From Mugil cephalus (Eukaryota; Chordata; Actinopteri; Mugiliformes; Mugilidae): 64,000 nt of DNA. The translations under genes were made by a program, and so were the position numbers. This document shows, piece after piece, positions 38,401 to 47,823 of this stretch. Location of the stretch: the NCBI RefSeq assembly GCF_022458985.1, contig NC_061774.1:16392197-16456196 (forward strand), written 5' to 3'. How positions within the stretch are numbered: the stretch's first letter is position 1; each line of letters opens with the position of its first letter. The notes beneath the pieces are model-generated. The model was not told the DNA's origin. It worked only from the letters and a program-made list of their open reading frames with translations, and made no database searches.

Positions 38401-40948
38401 ATTAACTCCTGCGCTTTTGTTTCGGATTCAGTCATCTGTGTCATTTATGCAAACCCAGATAATTGAATTATTGCGCGGGCTCCTAAATCTTCCAAACCGC
38501 TCTTGGCTTGTGCACGTCGGACGCGTTACGTAATGTTATTTGAAATTGTCATTAAAAGCCCAATTATTTCCAAACACTCGCTTGCCCGGCTCCTGCCGCC
38601 TCATTCGCATGTTCTCATTAGCATTACGCCGCGATCACTGAGTTTAGTCTCCCAGGGCGGGCAGGATTCCTTCCTGGTGTGCACTGTTAACCGTGATGCT
38701 GCTGGGTGCGATGGCCTGCCTGACTCGCGGGACCTTTAGGTCCAAAGCAGCACGGCATCAAATGCGCAGCTCCTATAGCTTTTAGTTTCCGGGCTGCGTG
38801 AGACATTTCTGAGCACTACTCGTCATCTGTTGTTCTTTGCAGGGGCTTGAATCATGAGATTTATTCATGCAACTCAACTAAAATTAGCTTTTAAGTTTCT
38901 TTTGGTTGTAAAATAAAGTATGAAGTGTGTATTTTAAGACTACCACTAATAGCATAACCCCTCCAGGGCCTCGGTATATGATCGTAGCTGAGACTGGTGT
39001 GACTGCTCCTTCTCTCTCTCCTTTTATTTTTTCATTTTTTGCGACAGTTCTTTTTTTCTTTTTATGTCGGCTCAGACTATAAGACTATCACGGTATTTGT
39101 TTTCATACTGGGACATGAACGTGCAAATAAAGATAAGGCTGTATTTCATCAGGGATTGCGTAAAGATGGGATCAAAAGTGTGCGTTTGAGCCGAGTGGGC
39201 TTACAGCTGGATTTGCTTTTGACAAAAAAAAAATCACTTAAAGAATGTGACAGTAGCAGAAGAGATTCATTCAGTGGACTCGTGAGGAGCGTTTGCCAGG
39301 AGTTGTCAGCAGTTGCCTCTCATCTGTCTGTTTGCACTGTTTTGTATTGTTTGCTTGCACACATTGGCTTCATGCTCAGTCCCTTGCTTTGTGCTGTGTC
39401 TCTGTCTTCACATGGTCCCACGGTCGTGGAGGAAATGTTCTCTTATCTCACTACGTACTGCACCTGCTACATGAGGTGGAAATTAAATAAGAAACACTTG
39501 GACTTTGACCAAAAGTCACCAGTCACACCTGAAGAAATAATTCTGAGGACCAACACACTGTATGTGTGCGCTGAATTAAGGTTGACACCGTTTGTTGCTA
39601 ATAAATTCAACTTGGCCTCCAACTTGAAGGAGGGAGAGCATGTGATTTCTTCTTTTTAACGTTTTCACATACCGATATAATGTTTACAACAGCCGCCAAC
39701 ATGCACTTTAAAAGTGAAATGACGTGATATTTTGAGAAATTCCAAGAGCGCGCTCGGTCACCGAAGTGTTTTACTTTCTCTCCGAGAGATTGTGACTAGA
39801 AAATCGAATGACTGCTTGAAAAAGACAGCGCCGTCTTTTCCAATTAGCCAAAACCATATTCACAAACCACAAGGCGGCTCCTTTATTGGAACTCTTTGGG
39901 CTATCGTTACAGGAATCAGCTCCAATAAAATACAGATCTGGGCTCTGATAAACCAAAAACACAGAAAAGGCGAACATGTCTTTACCCGAAGGGCCTTTTC
40001 CAACCACGACTCACAGTTTTTGCACGGCCATTTATTTCATGAAAACAAACTTTGGGAAACAATTTGAGGGGCCAATTTTTTTAAAAACACATCGCGAGGC
40101 GCTGGATATAACAGCAGCTCTGTGACTGCGCTGGAACATAAAGGATGTTGAATGATGATGCTATATTTACCAAGGGAGACAGAAGACATGAAGGTGGCTA
40201 CAATAAATATCTTCCTCTCCTTCACTCCGCTGTAAGGACTTTCCACATGCGACAAAACCCAAGGTTATTTCTGAAATAAAGTCTTATAAGAAAGGACACG
40301 GGGGCCGTGCTGTTGGGAGTCCTTCATGTTATGAGTACAGGTACACTGATAGAACGAGGGATGTGATTTATCCGGGATGGACAAATCAAGGATGAAGTCG
40401 GGTCGAAGGAATGGGGGTTGTTATTTATGAAGAGATATGGAGGCAGACATGCAAGGCTGTGGAAACTCCATCACACTGATACTGGAGGCTCACTTAAGTA
40501 AACAGAATGCATGTGGCACCGGGGTCACAGGCTACACTTTGCATTGCTTGATTTGAGTTGTGAATGAAAAGAGTGAACCCCAGATTGGATCCCACGGGTC
40601 ACTCAGGCAGAGAATGTTAGGTTTGGGTTTTGCCACATATTTTCTGGAGGAAAAATAAATAAAAAATCACCCCAGATATTTTAAGCTTCTTTTTTGCCCC
40701 ATCATTTATTTACACATGCACACGCAAATGGCCACATCAGCCACGGGTGCCTCACCTGCATTCCTGAGCTTTTTGTTCCTGTACACGGACAGGATGACGA
40801 GGACGTTGCCAAGGATGTCTACAACGATGGTGAAGATCAGCACGCTGGCCAGCGCAGTGGACACTCCGCCGGAGGAAGCGCTCAGCCCGCAGTCGCTCTC
40901 ATTCCGCGAACAGTTCGAACCGTCCACATCCTTCACCTCTAAATCCAT
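29467..40948 (-). CDS. Melatonin receptor type 1C (Mel1c), GPCR
   Basis: Two coding exons on the minus strand: 40948-40756 and 30332-29467, joined in phase 1 at the conserved RNAG|N border. The protein is 352 aa and the intron is 10.4 kb. It is a Gi-coupled plasma-membrane receptor for melatonin. Seen: N-glycosylation sites NCS and NES (12-18), seven membrane segments, the disulfide pair Cys103-Cys180, NRY (127-129) in place of DRY, and NAIIY (294-298) in place of NPxxY; both variants are typical of melatonin receptors. Residues matching human MT1 Asn162 and Gln181 are present (Asn165, Gln184), so melatonin binding is expected. [37 protein letters not shown] and the tail [16 protein letters not shown] match Mel1c better than MT1 or MT2. 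It lacks the very long tail of mammalian GPR50. The adjacent vma21 supports orthology with GPR50. Confidence 0.92.
30985..32730 (-). mobile_element. L1-type LINE relic (ORF2 reverse transcriptase and C-terminus)
   Basis: It lies in the mtnr1c intron in the same orientation as the gene. Minus-strand fragments include [17 protein letters not shown] and [20 protein letters not shown] (about 32560-32700), then [14 protein letters not shown] (about 32440-32480). These are reverse-transcriptase motifs. Toward the 3' end come [11 protein letters not shown], an [17 protein letters not shown] segment, and [23 protein letters not shown], the ORF2 C-terminus (about 31000-31100). Frameshifts, stops and an apparent internal deletion make it dead. 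No ORF1 is present, so it is 5'-truncated. Confidence 0.75.
33000..34630. other. mtnr1c intron, unassigned
   Basis: Intron sequence between the L1 relic and the poly(C) run. Short A-runs; no exon or element recognised. Confidence 0.35.
34636..34661. repeat. Poly(C) run
   Basis: 26 consecutive C. Long homopolymers of this kind are rare and prone to length error in sequencing. Confidence 0.95.
35335..35885. repeat. Long pyrimidine (CT-rich) tract
   Basis: About 550 bp that is overwhelmingly C and T on the plus strand (purines on the minus, transcribed strand of mtnr1c), made of irregular CTTCCTCC-type units. It lies inside the mtnr1c intron. An 85-codon open frame in it is pure low complexity. 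Confidence 0.9.
36793..36820. repeat. (ATC)n microsatellite
   Basis: Nine ATC/CAT units without interruption. Confidence 0.95.
37225..37249. repeat. Poly(G) run
   Basis: 25 bases, all G apart from one A, in the mtnr1c intron. On the plus strand it could fold as a G-quadruplex. Confidence 0.9.
37260..40705. other. mtnr1c intron, 5' part, possible conserved non-coding DNA
   Basis: No exon recognised. The 38420-38650 stretch is rich in ATTA/TAAT cores (gataattgaattatt, gcccaattatttcc), as seen in homeodomain-bound enhancers, but conservation cannot be judged here. A 206-codon open frame at 39039-39659 has no recognisable domain. Confidence 0.3.
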
Positions 40949-42737
40949 CTCCCCTCAGGATGCAGCAGCCATGATGGAAATACTCCAATCTTCAGCAGGG
41001 GGAGAAAAAAATAAAATAAAACACATGAGTAGAGAGGGGGGAGAAAAATCAAAAGGGCTTCACAGGAGGGAGTCTTGAACTTCTTCTTGAGGCACGAAAC
41101 CACACTCCTCCGCCTGCGTGGTGGGAGGAGGGGGGCGCGAGCCATGGCATGTTCGTCGGAGCAGAGACGCGCTTTACGCACGCGGGCAAATGTGAGAAGT
41201 CGGTGATTTCTGCTGAGGTGGGCAAGGTGGAGGTGGTCCGCCGCGGAGCCCCGTGTGGCCCTCGTCCGTCAGCGAGGCTCCTGCTGCGCGCCGCTCCATA
41301 ATTCTGACAGGGGAGCTCGTCCAGAAGGCATGTGAGCGCTCCCCTGTGCGTAATGGAAATGCGAGGATACGAGGCTCACGCACCAAGCAGCGAAGGATCT
41401 CTTGTTGCCTTTTGAGAGCGTTGACTGAGTCAGTGTTTCAGGTCAATTCACTCTGCAGACGAAGAAACCTGAAGCTCTGGTTAAAAATAAATAAATAAGT
41501 AAACAATCCTTCATGTTGAAGATGTTTCTAGATTCTTAGTAGCCGTCATGTCCTGGCCCTCCTCGCCGTGCCACTCCATTAAATAACAGCTCCTTGTAGG
41601 CATGGATAATCTCAAAGAGGGCTGTGTTGCTTGCTCTATTTGGAATGCCAGTAACTACTACCATTAACAGTTTGCTTTAGTATCAAACTGACCTTTATCA
41701 GACACCGACTCTGGAATTTCTGTGGAAATGGCGCCTTCATGTGTCCAAACGAGACTCTTACACTGGAAACGATGATGGAAAAGACAGATATTTGACATCT
41801 GTGAAAATGCTACGCTATGATAAATTGTCCATTTTTGGTGTTAAACGAAGCCCTCTGTTGATAAGATTCTCTTATAAAATAATAAAACAACTCCACAATT
41901 TATTAAAAAACGAAAAAGAAACAAACAAAGAAAAAAGGAATGAGCCAGGTTGTCAGATGATGTCAGGGAAGCATGTTCTGGTCAAGTCTGAGCTCTTTAT
42001 TGATCTGATCTGACTAATATAATCCAAAACACAAAGGCAATCAGATTACTCTGATAGACACTGATTACACTGTTTAAAGAGGTATTTATGATTAATCATG
42101 ACACACTAGGTTTTTTTGGCAGTTTTTTGAATAAATATTTCAGAAGCATTTATACGTCATGGAAATTGTCCCTAATGAAATTTGCTTTCTTTAATGGACT
42201 GACCTTTACACTTTATTGGTCTTGACAGGTTTAATTGTTATGCCTGTTGCGTGGAAACAACTCTGTGATGTCTAGCTGTGGGCTAATCTTAGATCGTAGC
42301 CTTAGAGTAAACATTAATTTAATTTAGCTTTCACGTTGCTCACTTTGCAGTGTTGCATGTGTGCGCTGGTCCACCAATGAGGGCTGCAGAGGCCCCATGA
42401 TGCATTTATTTCTTGATTAATTTAGTATTAGCTGTTAGGGACCGACGGGGGACAAACCGGTGAGGCAACCCGGAAAAAAGCAATCACATGTAACTAAAAT
42501 AGCTCAGGGATATATAACTACTCAACCAAACAAGATGTAAACAGAACAGAATGACAGAATTACACTTAAATACCAGCTTTGTCAAACCAAATCAAACACA
42601 AACGTGAACAGCTAAATACAAATTGAACTATACATTTAAATTCCCTTTAGGGTAACTGGGAAATTAAGATCTATACGTGAAACAGAGCAACACAACACAC
42701 TTGCCAAGAAAGCCTCATAATGTTAATGTGAGCACAC
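40949..42737. other. 5' flank of mtnr1c and intergenic DNA
   Basis: The first few hundred bases (41100-41400) are GC-rich with CpGs and probably hold the receptor promoter. No TATA box stands out. Beyond 41450 the DNA is AT-rich, with no gene seen. Confidence 0.35.
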
Positions 42738-43888
42738 CACTCCAAAAAATGAAAGGAACACTTTTTAATCAGTGTAAAGGAAGTCACTTCAACTTCTGGG
42801 ATATTGATCAGGACAGTTAAGTGGCAGAGGGGGTTATTAATCAGTTCGAGCTGCTTTGGCGTTAATGAAATTCACAGCAATTCGCAACAATGATACGACT
42901 CCCCAAACGGTGGCATGAAGAGAACCCGGAATCTACAGAGGTTGCACAGGCAGCCCAAGCCCTCCAGGACGGCACGTCGGTATGTGCGATTGCCACAAGG
43001 TTTGTGTGTCTCATGAGCATGGAGGAGATTCCAGGAGACAGACAGTTTCTCTAGGAGAGCTGGACAGGGAAGCGGAAGGTCCTGAACCCATCAGCAAGAG
43101 CAGTATCTGCTGCTTTTGTTCGAGGAGGAATGGGATGAGCACTGCCAGAGCCACTACAAAATGACCTCCAGCGGGCCTCTGGTGTTAATGTCTCTCACTA
43201 AACAATTACAAACAGACATCACGAGGGCGGAGTCGGGGCCCCACGATCTCTAGTCGGCCCTGTGTTCACTGCCCGAAACTGTGGAGCTCGATTGGTAACT
43301 GAGCACAGACGTGAGAGGGTCTGGAGGAGCCGTGGAGAACGTTATGCTGCCTGTAACATCATTCAGCATGACGGGTACGGCGGTAGGTTAGTGATGGTCT
43401 CTGGAGGCATATCCACAGAGGGACACGCAGACCTCTACAAGCTAGACAAGGACGACCCGGCTGCCGTTAGGTATCAGGATGAAATCCTCGGCTGTTCCCC
43501 CACCTCACCTGACCTGAGTCCAACAGAACACCTCTGGGACATTATGTCTCGGTCCATCCGACGCCGCCAGGTTGCACCTCAGACTGTCCGGGAGTTCAGT
43601 GATGTCAGGCACGCACACAAGCCCATGGGGGCCACACAAACTGCTGAGTATCATTCTGAGTTTGCTGCAATGAAATTTCTCACTTTGGTTTTCCGGGATG
43701 TCTTTGAATTCATGTCTCTGTGGGTCGATCATTTTATTCCCATCAAATGATGCAGCCCCCCACTGTTCCTAACACGTTATCTCTTCAATATCAGTGTGCG
43801 TATCCACCATTATTTTTTCTCCCTTTTCAAGAAGTGCAGTTACAGCTGCAAATGAAAACCTAAATCATGCAAAGTGTTGGGTTAAAGG
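42738..43888 (+). mobile_element. Tc1/mariner element relic with deleted transposase
   Basis: The left end reads cactccaaaaaatgaaagg followed by aacacttttt. The right end (about 43871-43888, aaagtgttgggttaaag) is its worn inverse. Inside, on the plus strand, the transposase can be followed as ERVWRSRGERYAACNIIQHD, GGRLVMVSGGIS and HADLYKLD. It then jumps from YQDEILG straight to SPDLSPTEHLWDIMSRSIRR and RRRQVAPQTV. The stretch between, which carries the second catalytic Asp, is missing. The end region with gtctttgaattcatgtctct is typical of this fish family. Confidence 0.75.
43262..43750 (+). pseudogene. Transposase remnant, Tc1/mariner
   Basis: A 162-codon open frame inside the element above. 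It keeps the VWR.RGERYAACN and SPDLSPTEHLWD blocks (normally SPDLNPIEHLWD, carrying the final catalytic Glu) but lacks the DNA-binding N-terminus and the middle catalytic segment. It cannot be active. Confidence 0.7.
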
Positions 43889-44639
43889 TCTTGATATTAC
43901 GTTTGGTTGACGCCACATAAAACCAAGAGAACACATTTAGATGTCTGGGGAGCTGGTTGGAGCATTACAGTCGCTTGGACATGGTCGGGATTAAACTGCT
44001 ATCTTTTCCTAGCCTGCAAAAGGTTTAGCAGATCTTTAGCAGCATCAGTCCCTGAGATATGGACCCCAAAACGACTCCGCTTATCTAATATGGGTCATGG
44101 TTGCCATTTCTCCGAGCGAGTGCATTTGAATTTACCCGGTCTGGAGTACGTGTTTGAGAAGATTCATTTTTCAGGTGTGAGAGTACTGGTGCGGCAGCTC
44201 CTTCGGCGTGCAGAGAAAGATACGCCTCTTCAAGCTAGCGTGACTGCGGACATGGTCTCATAAACAGGAAGCGGGGAGGAAACAGAGATGGACCAGCTGA
44301 GACTGAGAACAGGATCCCGACTGAATCTGACTCACTCACGATGGAGTCATTATCTGACAAATTATATTTCCCCTCATCCAAGTGGTTTGACATGTCTTCC
44401 ATGTGCCTGCAGTCTGAGAGCGAAGCGTTCGGTTGGGACAATAAGCAGACGCTGTCAGTCAGCGAGGGATAAGATGATGTTAACAACAATTGCAACAATT
44501 ATTGACAATTATAATGGTGTTGGAGTATTCACTGTGCCGGTAGCCAAAGCGGCACGCAATACATTGTTGGCAGTGTGCGCTCGAGGACACGCCAGAGAAG
44601 TTGACATTGTGTAGTTACAGTAAGAGGAAGTTGTTGATA

Positions 44640-45130
44640 ACAACTCAGGCCCCGGACAAGTTTTCAGCCTCAGAAAAAGGCCAGGCTCTCACAAAACAGA
44701 TGCGGAGCAAAGTCGTTTTGGCTCTGAGTCAGCCAGTGAGTTGTCCTGTTCCAGTAACAGTCGAAGTGAGACTGCCAGAAATCCCAACTTCGCTAACACG
44801 TACCATACAGCCTTCAAAGGAGCCATAAACTAGTTGCCACCCAACTGATGAAAAACACATCCAAGCCCGGCTAAACTTTCCAAAGAAACATATCTGATCT
44901 CCTCAAATCACGTGGAAAATGTGTCACGGTCCGTAGAGGCCGAAGATTTCAATAACAAAACGTACAGTACGTTTGGCTCGAAAGCAACGAAGCACGTCGG
45001 CGACAGAATGCCAATTTCCACGGTGAAGGGCGGTGGTCGCAGCGTCACGATTAGGCGCTGCCTTTCTTCAGCTGCCACCGCGGCTCCATCTGAGCGCGAG
45101 GAATCTGGAACAGCTCCGAGTGCAAGTCAG
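44640..45130 (+). pseudogene. Second Tc1 transposase remnant, different family
   Basis: On the plus strand, IQARLNFPKKHI (about 44860-44900), SPQITWKMC (about 44900-44925), then FGSKATKH and PISTVKGGG (about 44970-45040) correspond to the Tc1 order HIQARLNFAKEH, W..V.WSDETK.ELFG, FGSKATKHVW and PTVKHGGGS. The SDETK box holding the first catalytic Asp is destroyed. It sits 0.75 kb from the previous element and belongs to a different family. Confidence 0.6.
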
Positions 45131-45779
45131 CTGTGGCACAGAAGCATCTGGTGTTTGGTGAATGGTTTGATAAAGTGAAAAGTGTGATCCAAAGTACACG
45201 GTGAAATGTGTTCTCTGTGATTTTGATTTGATGATGAAAGATATGGTAGAAGGACCTGCAGCCAGAGGCCAGACCAGAGTCTGTGGGCAGTGAACAGAAG
45301 ATCACAATTCGGTAGATATTATGTAACGTTTTTGCAAAGAAGGGTGAAAAAATATTACCGAGCAAAGACGTGCCAAGTCTATAAACTCATCCTCAAACAG
45401 TACTGTAATCAATTCAAATGCGCAAGATTCTTTGTCAGATTTTACACACGGTTCCCAGTTGTGCGAAGTCTGCACCAGCTGGGGACAGTCTGCATGGGGG
45501 GGGGGGGGTTTCTCACAACAATCATTCACAGTCATTCACACATGTTTGAACTGCAGAATCTAAACGACCCAGAACAGAGGGTGGGACACAGGAAATCAGA
45601 TCAGAAGCCGTCGGGAAGTAACGGGCATATTGAATACTGCCGACAAAGTGAACCTGAAGTTTCTAATGTAATGTATTTAATGTTGGTTGTAGTGCATACC
45701 ACAACTGTTTGATAAATCATGTAGTCTGTGACCCCTCATTGGGTGCATGTTGTTAAGTGCGTGATCCCTTGCTTTTCAG

Positions 45780-46010
45780 TTGTTTTCAGATTTCTCGATA
45801 TAAAAGTTTTCACATTTCCTTGTCACGGGCGTTGCAGGAGATGACGCGGTGGGTCATGTGACCAGTTCATTTAAACACCATCCTCAAAGGCTTTCCTAGC
45901 GTTTTGGTTCAGCTCCTAGTTAGTATTTGCATCACTTTTGGTTTTAGGATTATTCCCCCTGAGGTGCCTTTTATTCCTGTACTTTTTTAATAAAGTTATA
46001 CATGACAAGT
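45780..46010 (+). other. Possible retroelement 3' end or LTR fragment
   Basis: The segment from tgtcacgggcgttgcaggag to tttaataaagtt has a compact run of promoter-like and AATAAA-bearing sequence (AATAAA near 45989) that reads like a repeat end. No coding part or terminal repeat could be tied to it. Confidence 0.2.
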
Positions 46011-46715
46011 GTGTAGATTATACCCAGAGTAGAGTATTACGAAGAAACAAGAAAAAGATATTATGAAAACAAAAAGTATTGGTAAGGATTATAGTGTCAC
46101 GGTTTTATTACAATGTTAGAAGATAATGGATTCTATTTTACAGTAAATACTTGAGCAGTGCTCAAAAATATTGTCATGGGGCTGTAATTAGTGATAACAG
46201 CTACGCAGATCAAACCGACATGCGTCTTTTCATCTGCCTCCTGATATTTCTTTTTGAGGAGTCTGATTGCTCAGCTTGTTCCAAGATTAGGAGCATTAGA
46301 TTTAATAAGTCATTGTGCTTTTTAAAATTCCATCTGACGTGAAAGCCTCGGTTTTAGCATTGAAAGCAGACACTCTGTAGTCACACTTAATCCACTTTTA
46401 TTAACGTCTCATTGTGCAAAACCAGATTCTCCGTCTTATACTTTCCCATCACGCGTTTCTTAAAGCACACCACTGAAAACACTCGCGTACTGCTACAGCT
46501 TTCTCTCTACTTACGATTACAACTTTTATTGCATAAATTCTGTGTCCTTGTGCCTTTCGCCACCACAAACCTTCAGCACTGTACATTGAAAATATGGCTA
46601 GGGTCGTTAGCATAATTACCTGGACTCATAATGTGACACGAATCTAAGGCACTAGGAGTCATAGATGATGGTCCGCATATTCTGCTGAAGCACACGTAAA
46701 TCTAGGACGATGTAC

Positions 46716-47477
46716 AGAGGGTATGCACGTGACGTCACAGCAAGCGAAGTCTCCATGGTTACGGCCACTGAGTGTCAAAAAGTGAGATTCAACATGGAGA
46801 TTAGTCGCGTTAGTTTGAATCATAGGCTTTGATGGCATCTAAATTGTGAAATTAATTTAAAGAAAAGGTGAAGAGCTGTTGTGCGATTGTAACAACAGAT
46901 TAGAAAAGCAGTCAGAGATATATTTTTACAGATATCTGGCAAAGAAAAGAGAAGTAAATGGATCGCTGTATTACAAAGAAAACACTGAAACCTGGTGTTG
47001 TAGTTCTCATTTAGTGTCAGGTAACATTAATTTATGCTGTATTTTTTTGCTGTCATACCTTAAGTTATTTCTTAAATTACGTTCTGGAGGTCTGTCAGAA
47101 GTCTGTCCATGTTGTTGTCTTAGTGTATTTACGGCCGACAGTAACTATTTCAGTTCCAACAATAAATAACATTAAAACAATAAACGGAATATTTGCGATC
47201 ACTCCTCGTCATCCTTTTAAGTGTTATATGTCCAACATTACTTCTCAGTAAAGCTCTTTTCAATTTTGCTACATTTATCATAATTGAAATTACCTAAAAC
47301 TAACTTAAACTAACTGATCCACTTTTCCAAATCCATACTAGTTCGTATGGATCACTGTCGAGTCCAATTGTCCGCATGTTTCACCGGTCTCGCTGTGTTT
47401 ACTGATACATTTCGCCATGTTTTTGCCACTCAGGGGGGCGTGGCCCCGGGCGGCGGTGACGTCAGTGCATACCCTCT
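46716..47477. mobile_element. THAP-domain DNA transposon relic with CRE-bearing terminal repeats
   Basis: Terminal inverted repeats start agagggtatgcac on both sides and continue, with a one-base indel, into TGACGTCAC; about 22 bp each, element 762 bp. The interior encodes a damaged THAP zinc finger on the plus strand (about 46870-47030): CDCNNRLEKQSEIYFYRYL, then ENTETWCCSSHLVSGN, matching the C-x2-4-C...FYR.P...W...C..HF.SG pattern. THAP domains occur in P-type and ISL2EU-type transposases. No catalytic domain remains, so the family cannot be fixed. Confidence 0.6.
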
Positions 47478-47823
47478 ATAGTCACAGCAGCTATTTCTGC
47501 TCAGCAAATACATGTGAGATAAAAGACATGGGAAATACAAAACAAGAGCACATGATCCATATGTTCTTTCTTAGCCGAAAGTCAGATGCTCACGTATGCA
47601 GTCTGGGAGGAGCCTTTGTCACAGTTCTGCATATGAAGAGCGTAGCGTGTCTCCGGATAGGATTCATCCATACGAAATGGAAACCTTATAGGCACAGTAT
47701 TGTCCTGGCGTGGCTAATCTCCATTTGGGGGGTTCAGGATCCATATCCAGCAAAGCCTGAGAAGTGGCAGCAGGTGGTTGTCCGTCGGCGGGAGTCTCCT
47801 CGCCCGTCTGAGCCTCCGGACCG
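47478..47823 (-). other. neurl1b 3' UTR, proximal part
   Basis: 346 bases between the neurl1b stop and the THAP element. No minus-strand AATAAA is apparent in this stretch; one lies farther on at 46402-46397. The mRNA may therefore run through the transposon relic. Confidence 0.35.

Noticed and set aside
39039-39659. 206-codon open frame in the mtnr1c intron
   Set aside because: No domain, signal or similarity recognised, and it has a Phe-rich low-complexity start. Length alone is not enough in 64 kb of AT-balanced DNA.
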